Assembly: GCA_941918925.1 (NCBI GenBank)
Contig: OW799237.1
Coordinates: 72,551,126 to 72,615,125, forward strand
Direction: 5' to 3'
Origin: Phyto melanocephala
Lineage: Eukaryota; Arthropoda; Insecta; Diptera; Rhinophoridae
DNA: 64,000 nucleotides
The notes below the pieces were generated by a model. The model ran no database searches and had not been told where the DNA came from. It worked only from the letters and a program-made list of their open reading frames with translations. Made by a program: the position numbers and the translations under genes. Positions 31,601 through 43,600 of this stretch are shown piece after piece (position 1 is the first letter of the stretch; every line of letters starts with the position of its first letter).

Positions 31601-34600
31601 TGTATTGTTAAGAGCTGTAATGTGTAATTAATTTAAAAGCTCAATCAGCTCTTTAAATTGTCATACAGAGCACTGATTTTTAAAATAAAACTAGCTGGAG
31701 AGTCATATTATGTTCGTTTATTTACTTTAAAGGATTTATTTTTTTTAATGAATTTTCGTTTACACACAATTCTATATAAAACGTAAACAACCCAGTAAAT
31801 TCCAGTAGAAAACGTAAAAATTTTTGGAAAACGAACGAACCCATTGTTTATGGTGATTTAAAAATGAAAAGGAACGAGAAATATAATTATAGTTTAAAGT
31901 TAGACATGGAAAGTTTCCCTAATAAAAGTTCGGGTAGGCCAAAAAATCACCCTTTGTATATAACGAAAGGAATGCAGTGTTTATTTGCATATACAGCGTT
32001 GCCGTTTTGGTTACTTTTAACCAAAATTGGTGATTCTTTTTTTCTGATGATGATTTTTTTTTTGATTTTGGTTACTTCTCACAAAAATTTTAATATGTAT
32101 ATATCTATATATATAAAAGTGAAACTCTGTGTGTGTGTGTGTGTGTGTGTTAGCTATAGACTCCGAAACTGTAAAACCGATCGGGCTCAAACTTTGGTAA
32201 GTTGTTGTACACATACCAGGGAGTGTTTATGGGTGAAAAAAAGTGGGCGGAGCCACGCCCATAAAAAATTAGTTATCATTTTAAGCTACTTGCACTTGAC
32301 CGATTTTTCTGAAACTTTGCACACATATCGAGCTGTCATGACTAAATAATTTCGTGATAAGAAAAGTGGGCGGGGCCACGCCCCTAAAAAAGTTTTAATT
32401 TTGAGGTACTTGCACTGGACCGATTTTTCTGAAACTTTGCACACATATTGAGCTGTCATGGCTTTATAATTTCGTGATTGAAAAAGTAGGCGGGGCCACG
32501 CCCATAAAAAATAATTTATCAGTTTTAGCTACTTGCACTGGACCGAATTTTCTGAAACTTTGCAAACATACTGAGCTGTCATGACTTTACACTTTCGTCA
32601 TTAGAAAAGTGGGCAGTGCCACGCCCATTAAAAAAAAGGTATCATTTTGAGGTACTTGCACTGGACCGATTTTTCTGAAACTTTGCACACATATTGAGTT
32701 GTCATGACTATACAGTTTCGTATTTAGAAAAGTGGGCAGTGCCACGCGCATAAAAAAATGTATCATTTTGAGGTACTTACACTGGACCGATTTTTCTGAA
32801 ACTTTGCACACTTATTGAGCTGTCATGACTATACAGTTTCGTAATTAGAAAAGTGGGCAGTGCCACGCTCATAAAGAAAAAGTTATAGTTTTTAGCCTTG
32901 CACTTGATATTCGATTAAAATTTAGAATGCGATTCAAATTCATGAAGGGGCGTAGCAACGCGCGCCGGGATTGGCTAGTATAATATATAAATATATATGC
33001 ACATTGTGTATTTTATATACTAATTTTTCAAATCGCGCTTTAAAATATGTAGCATTCACATTGTAATGAAGTAGCAAGTATTAAAGAAAGTATATCGAGA
33101 TTGCAAAAACATAAAAGTAAGAAACATATACAACAGTTTTATATTGAACTTTTAGCAAAAATATAGAATTAAAAAAGATATACAACAGTTTTATATTGAA
33201 CTTTTAAAGGAAATTCTGAAACGCTTCGATTTTTCAAGAAAAGATTTTAAAAGTCTTGAGATAATTACACCAAATAAAGTTTTAAGTAGTTCAGAGATAA
33301 GTTTGGAACCTTTGTTATTATCATTCCCAGATTTAACAGATGGTAATAAAGAAAAAAATGTATCCCAATGGAAACTATAAAGATTTTCAAATATTATTTT
33401 AGACAATGATATACATAAGTACTGTTGGGTTTTGGGATAAAGTCTCCAAACATAAAAATGCAATGAACGAAGAGTGTTTCGAAGAACTTATTTATTTTGT
33501 TCAAAATTAAATGTCTTTGCCACATAGTTCAGCTGCTGCAGAAAGAATTTTTTTACCTGCTTGATAAAAAGCAAATTTAGAAATATGCTTGAATTACATG
33601 CAATTAACAATGTTATGCAAAATAATTGTGCAAAATTCAAAATGATTCCCATTATGGCTGGTCTGCCAAAACTTTGTTTTAAAAACTTCTAAAATTTTGT
33701 TTTCTCAACATATAATGAATTTTAAATTAGTCGATCTATAAAGATATCGCTTTATATACATATATTTTTAATTCTATTCTATTCTAAAATAGGAAATAAA
33801 ATAGAAAAATTTAATAAAATAAAAAATAATTTTTAGTTTTGGTTATTTTTTTCCTCATTTGGTTACATTTTTAGGAAAATTTAGTTGTAAAATGTTTTTG
33901 GTTGTGGCAACTCTGTGCACATAGCTCCTAAATAAGTACATGCTTGATTTACACCAATTCTGATTTTTTTGTGGAATTATTTTTGAAAATACGTAATATA
34001 AGTATACATAGGCATATACTGAAGATTAATAACAAAAATTCAAAATTTACGAAAAGTTATTTACTTTTTAATAGATATGCATACATGCTTGAATGTACAT
34101 ATAAACATACATACATATACATACATTTATGAATATGCAATATGCATGCATTCGCAAATTAGAGCTTTTCACCCTAGTCTTATCGCACAGTGTCTTATTT
34201 GAAAAAGCGGACTATATTCGTGATTATAACAGATTATATATACATAAAAGTTTACCTTTTCTTAGTTAAAAAAGTTTTAATACATATTTTAGTAGAACAT
34301 TTTATTTAAAAATCCTATTTTAAAATATGGTAAAGAAATTTAAATTTTTTTTAAAATTCTAATATTATATACATATAAACTAGTCAAGCCCGGCGCGCGT
34401 TGCTACGCCCCTTAATGAATACAAATGCATTCTGAATTTTAATTGAATATATTAAAAATAATATTTTATTGATTTTTATTGTAATGCAAGTGGGTGTACA
34501 ATATTTTCAAATTCAACCCTGCAAAACGCAGAGATTGTCCTTGTGCTTTGTTGATGGTAATAGCGAAGGCAAGGTGAACTGGAAACTGTAGTCGCTTGAA

Positions 34601-37600
34601 GTTGAAAGGCAAATCGGTTGGAACCATTGGAACGCGTGGAAAAAGCTGAAAATAATAACTTATTTTTAATGGGCGTGCCCTGCCAACTTTTCTAATCACG
34701 AAATTATATAGTCAGTTTTATGTGTATGTAGATGGGCGTAGCCCCGCCAAATTTGAACCACCCAAAGTTTGAGTCCGATCGGCTTTCGGTTTACACAGAC
34801 AGACAGAGTTTAACTTTTATATATGTATGTATATAGGTATGTACGCATAACCGCGGTAAAATCACAAAGTCAAAGACTCTGGTTTTTAAGATGATTAATT
34901 AAAATAAATGTTTTGTTATAAAAAAAATTAATAATTAAGACAAAAAAACAGTTTTAGCGCCATTATATTAGCATTTAAAATTTTATTAGGTTCATCAGAT
35001 ATAACACTTTAAAATATTTAAATATGTGATATCTTGACGCGTACTATGGCACTTCGCTACTTGGCTCGACTCTACACTTTTTGTAAGATTACTGTATTCT
35101 ATTGGCTAAGCCCTCTCATTTGTTGTGTATACATACGAGGCTGATCGACTCAGTTTTACAACTGGTGGAAGCCCCGGTAATAAGAATTTTAAAATTTCGA
35201 TCACGTTCGATTGCCGTTATTTGGCCCAGTTTTTTTTATTTTTTATGTTTATATATTTTTGTAACCGATCGTACTATAGTATTTTTATTACGGAAAAAAT
35301 TTCCAAAATTCAGAAAATTTAGTAAAACTTTTCCATAATATTGTAAGAAATTTGTTTGTTGTTTCAAAAACAAATGTAAAATAAGAAAAATAATTAAGCT
35401 TAAGTTTTAATTTTTTTTAATGAGGAACAGGTATTTTTTACAAGCCCCCTGACATCCCTTGGACCTGGGTGTGGTATTAAAATATCAGAAATATTCGGGA
35501 GTAGAACGGTATGGAAACATCGGTACATAAACAACTGAGATATGAGTAAAAACCCACGACCAGCTCGATTTTTTTTTTTCAAAAAAACTACATTACAACA
35601 ACAACATACATACATACAAACGTGTATACTGGTTAGAGAAAACGTGGCATCGAATCCCAGCTGAGCCAAAAAAAATTTTTTTTATTTTTTATATAATATA
35701 TTATTTATATTTTTATTATTATTTTTTTTTATTTTTTTTAAATTTTTTTTAAATTTTTTTAAATTTTTTTTTTTTAATATATATTATATATATTTTAATT
35801 ATTTTTTTTAATTTTTTTTATTTTTTTTTAACATACATACGTAAATTTATAATTTTACAATGGGATGTTTTTTATATATATGTACGTATTTCATATGGGA
35901 TGAATGGTAATACAAACTACTGTTATTGCATGACTACACGTTGTGAAGGGTATATAAGATTCGGCACGGCCGAATATAGCGCTCTTACTTGTTTTTTTTC
36001 AAATTATTGTACTTTGATTCCATTTCACACTAATAGTGTTAGCGCCAAAAGGCTTATATGCTTTATTTTTCTTACATGCGGAGTGAATTTCATAATATTT
36101 TGCTTCTACAAAATCGAGCAACTTGAACTAACGACTAAATATATCTTGCCTAATAAATATCTCTGATAGATTTATAGCTTGTATACTAAAATAGTATGAC
36201 AGACAGAAGGTCATTATTATAACTTACCTATAAAGTTATTGTTAATAAAAGGTAACTTTCACTACCTTGAGCGGTGAAGTGACTTTTTAATATTTTTCAT
36301 TATAACAACCTCCTTGTATCATAAAGTTTATTTTTTTAAATAGGGCAGTACCAGAGCAAATATCAGTTACTTTTAACAAATAAATTTAGTTCTTAAAAAA
36401 TGTAGTGGCAACAATGTAAATAAATTTTTTTTATTTGCAAAATACAATAACATTTTTGATGATTTATTTACTGTTTTGTGTCACTAATATTACAAAATTT
36501 AAATTTTTATATATTATATTATAATATTTTTTGTTTGTTTTTTCAGAAGGGAAATATATTTTATGTATTCGACCATAATGTTTTACATATTGCATAAAAC
36601 TGTATGTAATATACATAAGTCTTTTGGAAATATTTGAAAATGAATCCTCCTATCACAATCCAGAACAATAGCCTCATAACCATCTGAGTTATGAGAAAAT
36701 AAATACGACTGACTTTGTTTTCCATATATCTAATTGAGATATAATCACGAAAATACAATTGCTTCCTCGGTTTTTCCTAAAATTAAAATAAATTAAAACA
36801 TTTTCATCTTCTAGACAACGAAGACGGTTTATAGGAAAAAAATATATAAAGATAATGATGGCTCTAATACAAAATGGCGTATCTCCATAATGTTTGTATC
36901 AATTAAAAGGGCTTGACTTAATTAGAGAATATTGAAAATTTCACATAGATGCCATGTTAGTGCTTAAATTTCACGCAACATGCTTTCTATTGGCTAAAAA
37001 TTTTAAATAACGAAAGTTATTTTAGTTATAGTGTTGCCGGCTGTCTCATAATACATACCAAATACCTAGAATAACGGAAATTATTTTTATTTTTCTTAAG
37101 CAAATATAAACATTTTTTCGCACAAATTTAAATTTTTTAATTTGTTATTTATAGATTCTAAATAAATAAATTTAAAATAAAGATTTTTGTATACTCAGCA
37201 ATGACTTTTCATTTAATTCATTTGATTTGTTATATTAAAACTTTTTTAAATTCAAAATTTTTATTTGGCAACCCTAACTGTGAGCCATCATCCTAAAGAA
37301 AATCATGGTCATAGCGTAATCTTTATTCCTATTAGCAATCGAATTGTTAAGAAAATTGTTAGGATTAAGGATTTGAGAGATCAGAAGCGATATCAAGAAT
37401 TTGACAGTCTTTTAAAAATGTGACTGAGTAAGCCATTGATTGACAACGATATGCAACAAAAGCATAATTGTTTCAAGACCATTGCGTTTCGTTACTAGAC
37501 GTCTATACTTGGTTAAGAAATACATATGTATATGTAAATATATAATTTTAAAGCGATTTTTTTTGTAATTAAAAAATTATATCTAATACGAGGTTAAAAG

Positions 37601-40600
37601 CATATTTTTATTTTTTTTTCATATTTTTATATTCATAATGTTTTATATACATACGAACATATTTATATATTTTTTTGCATTTAAGCAAATTTTTGTTGTT
37701 ACAAAATTATCCATAACTTGTGTGAAGTATTTAAAAAATAAAAAAAAAATAAGCCAACAATAGAAAAAGAACACATTTTTGGATAAAAGCCAAATTATTA
37801 TTTAAGAAACTTTGTGTTAATTTCTTCTTTCATTTTTCCACTTAAAAATGGCGGGTGTTAAAATGTGGTGTCTGTGTTTTTGTGGTGGACTCGCAATCTT
37901 TTTAGTCCATTATACTCTTGTTTAATTTGTTTTTGTGGATATATATTAAGGCGTGTTGTGACAATGTTCTTTAAAAACAAAGTGTTTAAAGATCTGACGC
38001 CAAATGCTAATTTAGTAATAAATCGTCTAGCGGTAATGTTCTTCTATATTTAAATGTAGTTAACTGTTGGAGAAAGTTTTTTTTAAAAAATGTCAGTTTT
38101 TTTTCTGTTGCTTTAAAGAGCTGAAAATTAAAAAAAAATAAATAAATATAAAATAATCATCATTTTAAAATCAAATGAATTAACGTTTTTATTAATATAT
38201 TTTGTTTAAACACAGAAACAACTCACAGAAATGTGTAACGTATAAATTTATTTTTAGTTTGAATTTAAATTTAGATATTTAAACATAAAAAATTAGACAA
38301 TTTATAAAAATATTTGTGTATTTGTCATGATCAAGTCGAATGTTAAAAAATAAAATAATGGAATATAATGTCGAACAGTCGTGCGTTGTTGTTTTAAACG
38401 AAAATAATGCAACGACAATTCTAAACAATTTGACTTCAATTTGAATACAGAACAGGCACGAATATTTTGAAATTTTGAAAAAAATACATATGTATGTATG
38501 TTGATATGCACATACATACATACATATTTTTTAATTAAAATTTTATTCCATTTTATATTTAACAAAAGTAATTCTTTCGAATCTACGACGGACAACTTAA
38601 AAATATGAGTGATTTATGAATAATTAATTTTTTTCAAAGCATGGATGGCAGTACTTTTTGTATGTATGCTTCAAACACATTTATTGAAGGCAAAATATCA
38701 AATACCTATTTGGGACTTAACAATATACACTCATACGTATGTATGTATTATTTTTTTATTTAACGAGGTAAAATCATTGAAAGACTGTTGCTCATAAAAT
38801 GGCAGGAGTGGGAGATTTAAAAACGATAAAACATCTCGATATACTTACCCACACGTCCCGGCACAACTACCGAAAAGCCCTCCATCACAAAATGGGAAGG
38901 GTATTTAAACCTACTCTAAGCTGTATTGATTCTGCTTCGAATCTTCTCTAGCCTACGAAGTTCCACAAGAAGTTACATACATACATGTGCAATATTACAG
39001 CATAGCCTGAACTATATTATCGGGCCCTATATGTATATATGTACATACATATGAACATTACCAACAGTAACCCTGGGGTAAAGTGTCTCCAGGTCACTAC
39101 TTTTGTTGACTATTTTGGTGACTTTTTGATCTTATTGTCAACAAAACGTCTACACTTTTTACACTTTAAAAAAATTATAAACATAAAAAATTCAAAAATT
39201 TGCCAGCATTATATAAGATGATAAACTGTAGTTAATTTTTATATATATAATTAATTAATTTAATGAGGAAAAAATACCAAAAGTGAAGATTAGAATTAGT
39301 AAAGTTTACTCTCGAATACCTGGTTCCAATGTCACCATATGGTCCTATAAAAACTACCACAATTGGATTTTCAATGACAATCAAATCTTAAATGTCTTGG
39401 GGTGTAATTAGTCAGTAGTACTGGTGACAGAGTCAATAGTAAATCATAACTGTTTCACTATAGACATTTCCTGCAGGGTTATTAAGGCATATTCATACAA
39501 GTCTATGCAACAGCGAATTGATGCAACAAAACAACTTTCTACTGGATATTTTATGTCAAGGCGAATTCGTATATCAGGGATGGAAAAGTTGTTATGATCT
39601 GTTAAGTTAATAAAATTTGAAGTTGAGAAAACTTTTATAAACAAATGTAAATAAATTATGTACGTTTCTTATTAAAAAAGTACACTTAAGTTAATTGGTT
39701 TATACCGAAACGTACAGCTGCAATTAAAATAATAGCACCAACTTAAAAGTTTTAGTAAATCAATATTTTAAATTTTAATCAGGCTTGAATTTATATTAAC
39801 ATTCTTGTTGTTACAAATAATTGTTTTAATTGTGATAAATAAAAGAATAATTTCAAAAATTATATTTTTTACCGACACTAGTCGAGTGGAAAGCATTCTT
39901 TGTAATAATAAGAATGTTAATATGAACTCAAGCCTGATTAAAATTTAAAATATTAGTTTAAGCAAAAAAGTTCGATAAACAAAAATTCAGTTTTAGTGTA
40001 TTTTTTTTAATCTTGAAAAATGTTTTGATTTCTCCCGAAACCCAATAATAATAATGTGATCTTATATTCTTCAAGAGTTTTAAAACCTTAATTTATTCAT
40101 TGAAAAACTTAAAAAATTAATCGGTCAAAATAATAAAATTTAATCTAATTTATTAAAAAAATTATTGATTGTTCTTATAAAAAAAAAGCAAAAATAAAAA
40201 ATATAAATTTTACATTTGTGTTTCCTAAATAATTAAAAAAAAATTGCAATACTTGGCTGCATGTCTTTTACTTGCAAATACGGCCGCACAACGGTTACAC
40301 CTTTTTACAGAATTCCATATTTCATTTAAAACTTTCCAAAGGCTTTCTTTACTTGTTCGTTTCATCGCAGATACAGACTTCTTTACGTCTGCTTTTAGAT
40401 TTTAAGTGCGGCTCAAATTTTGCGACGGTATAGGCCATATCATCACATTGATTCATTTTATATTTTATAACTCGAGAACAATTCAACTGTAATAAAATGC
40501 ATGTGAAATGTAACGAAATTAATTAACCCTTTATTATTGCATTGTTCAGCAACGCGAGCAGGGTTACTAAAGCTTTATATATACAATAGGCGTCATACAT

Positions 40601-43600
40601 AAATATGTATGATTGATAAGGATAAATCAAAGTTTTTTCTTTGATAAGTAACAGCTTTACCTGCATTGAAAAAGCAATTCATATATTTTAATAAAAACAT
40701 CTTACCCAAAACGCGTAAGCAGGATCCTTGCTTCGATAATTGAAATTATTTAATTGAAATTTTTTATTAATTTGTTTTCATTTCATATACATACATATAT
40801 AAATGATACAATTTAAGGTGAATTCACCCATTTGTTCTGAACAAAATTTTTTCCGGAGAATAACATTTTTTACTGAGAATACTTGAAATGAAGCAAAAGT
40901 AATTTTTCTGTATAAGTAAATATTTTTACATAAAATAAAAATAACGAAAAGATATTAATAATTTTACTATTATAAAATAAAATTTAGATTTTTATTTAAA
41001 AATACGCACTTCTTTACCAGAATTATTCACCTGTGGCTTTTAAAATAAACCAATAAATACAAATCCTATAAGTACTTTTTTTTACTCTTTTTCGGGTAAA
41101 AAAAGAAAACCAACCAGAAAACAAATATTTATGTTTCATTTAGAATGCATTTAGAAATGCATGCTTACACGTACACATACATACATACCAATACATATGA
41201 ACTAACAGAATACCATGCAGATAACGCGACTAGTGCATACCCATATGTAAATTATACTCCGTAATGGACTAGGACTAGTCCAAAGGTCACCCAAATGTAT
41301 GAATATAACATAGTCGATTTAACATTACGATGTTCTAGCGCTGGACCATATAACTTATCGGAATAGTCTCAAAACTATTTTTTTCACTACACGTTGGAGC
41401 AGCTTCATGACTATTATACACCTCTTCGCACACGAACACTTGCCGTTTAACTACAAACTTTTGTTTGAAAATATTGTAAATTGAAATATTGTAAGAAGTC
41501 TATTTCAGCTTTAATAAAACACCTATTCCAGTATTGTCTGCAGGGTAACTACAAAAATAACACAACAAACTACATAGACGAATGCCACAGGAAGAACGAC
41601 AAATAAAAATAAATAAATATTTGGAAGAAATATGGATTGTAATAAAGATTTCAACTAAATATAGAATATTCGACATATGCAAGCAACACTCATAGACCGA
41701 AAGGCGGGCAAAAGAACTATCATACAAATAGTTAATGCTATGGAATATATGATAATGATGCCACCAATATGAATGTATGTATATGTATGCATGTATGTAT
41801 GAACACAGATATGTGTTTATATCTAAGATAAAAAACAACTGTAATTCAAACAAACTTTTGTTTATTTATGCAATGAGTGAATAATAACGCACAACATTTT
41901 ACTATTGATGCTGCAACAGATTGGTCGCTGCGGAATCTATATATATAAAAGTGAAACTCTGTGTGTGTGTGTGTGTTAGCTATAGACTCCGAAACTGTAA
42001 AACCGATCGGGCTCAAACTTTGGTAAGTTGTTGTACACATACCAGGGAGTGTTTATGGGTGGAAAAAAGTGGGCGGGGTCACGCCCATAAAAAATTAGTT
42101 ATCATTTTAAGCTACTTGCACATGACCGATTTTTCTGAAACTTTGCACACATATCGAGCTCTCATGACTAAATAATTTCGTGATAAGAAAAGTGGGCAGG
42201 GCCGCGCCCATAAAAAAGTTTTAATTTTGAGGTACTTGCACTGGACTGATTTTTGTGAAACTTTGCACACATATAGAGCTGTCATGACTTTACAATTTCG
42301 TGATTAGAAAAGTGGGCAGGGCCACGCCCATAAAAAAAAGTTATAATTTTGAGGTACTTCCATGTCATGACTTTACAATTTCGTGATTAGAAAAGTGGGC
42401 AGTGCCACGCCCATAAAAATAATTTATCATTCTTAGCTACTTGCACTAGATCGATATTTCTGAAACTTTGCACACATATTGAGCTCTCATGACTTTATAA
42501 TTTTGTGATTAGAAAAGTGGGAAGGCCACGCCCATAAAAAAAAGTTATAACTTTGAGGGACTTGCCTGGACCGATTTTGCTCAAAATTTGCACACATATT
42601 GAGCCGTCACGACTTTACAATTTCGCTATTAGAAAAGTGGGCAGTGCCACGCACATTAAAAAAGTTATAATTTTTAGCTTTTTGCACTTGATATTTAATT
42701 TCAATTCAGAATTCATTTTTATTTATTAAGGGGCGTAGTAACGCGCACCGGGCTTTTCTAGTAGTATATAAAACATAAACTTAAGAGGAACACTAGAAAA
42801 AAACTTAAGAAGTATCTATTATAATGTTAACAATATGTACTAGTTTATTAGTTCATTAATTTATTGGAATTTCTCAAAAGCTATATTATGGGAAGTTATA
42901 CCAACCAAAAGAAGAAACTAATTAAATGTAACATTTTTTTTTTTAAGTATCGAAAAATACAGGTTTTATATTTTTTATTTAAAAAACACACACATGCTTT
43001 GTGTTTACATTTACTAATTGAAATCATTTACACGCTGTTGTTGTTCAATATTTTCTAAAATTTTCATCCCTTTTTAAAAACTCTTGTTTTCTTTATTTTA
43101 AAAATGGTATTATTCATTGCAGTGTTGAAAAATGTGGCACAATAGGGCCGTTTGTGGCTTTTTTGAATATTTGATGGCCCTGCGGTACTTTCTAATTTGT
43201 TTTGGCTCCTGTAGTCCAAAATTCAACAAACAAGTTTAAATCGTTTAATTAAAAGTAAATAAAGACTTGTCTTTATGTAAATACTGGGCCAATTCAAAGT
43301 GGTTGCATATCAGTCATATTTGTACTATTTCATATTATTTTATGCACGCATAAAATGTTTGTTAGTAATTTCCATACAAAAAAAATAATAAGACTTTACA
43401 CATTTGTTTCCTATGTATAAGAAATTGTTTATGTTATACTTTTAACCATACTGTCTCTCAGAGAGAATTTCTTCGCTTCTCACCTCTCAGAGAGAATATT
43501 TTCTATTTTCTTCTTTCCTGTATACATACAATTTTTAACAGCGTCATCTCTTTGTCTTCTTTCTTGTATTAATACATAATTTGTTAACAAAAGGTGTTCA

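Larger units (their letters stand above)
31994..33915 (+). mobile_element. hAT transposon relic carrying a Helitron
   Basis: Left end CAGCGTTGCCGTTTTGGTTA; complement of right end CAGAGTTGCCACAACCAAAA. Flanks TGCATATA (31986-31993) and TGCACATA (33916-33923) match at 7 of 8 positions. TTTTGGTTAC occurs repeatedly near both ends. The C-terminal half of a hAT transposase lies at 33160-33690. A Helitron at 32104-32978 is nested inside. Confidence 0.85.
39714..40520 (-). mobile_element. Tc1-like transposon relic
   Basis: ACAGCTGCAATTAAAATAAT at 39714 resembles a Tc1/mariner terminus, and the minus strand at 40230-40520 encodes the last part of a Tc1-type transposase. The far end is not visible. 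A separate foldback element sits between the two at about 39770-39955. Confidence 0.6.

Noticed and set aside
32017..32214. Frames reading [17 protein letters not shown] or [13 protein letters not shown] near several loci
   Set aside because: They fall in the leader and (CA)n tract of the non-autonomous Helitrons, on both strands, and have no domain or consistent length.
41500..41853. 117-residue minus-strand frame rich in Tyr, His, Ile and Cys
   Set aside because: No domain or splice context, biased composition typical of AT-rich DNA with ATGTATGT repeats.
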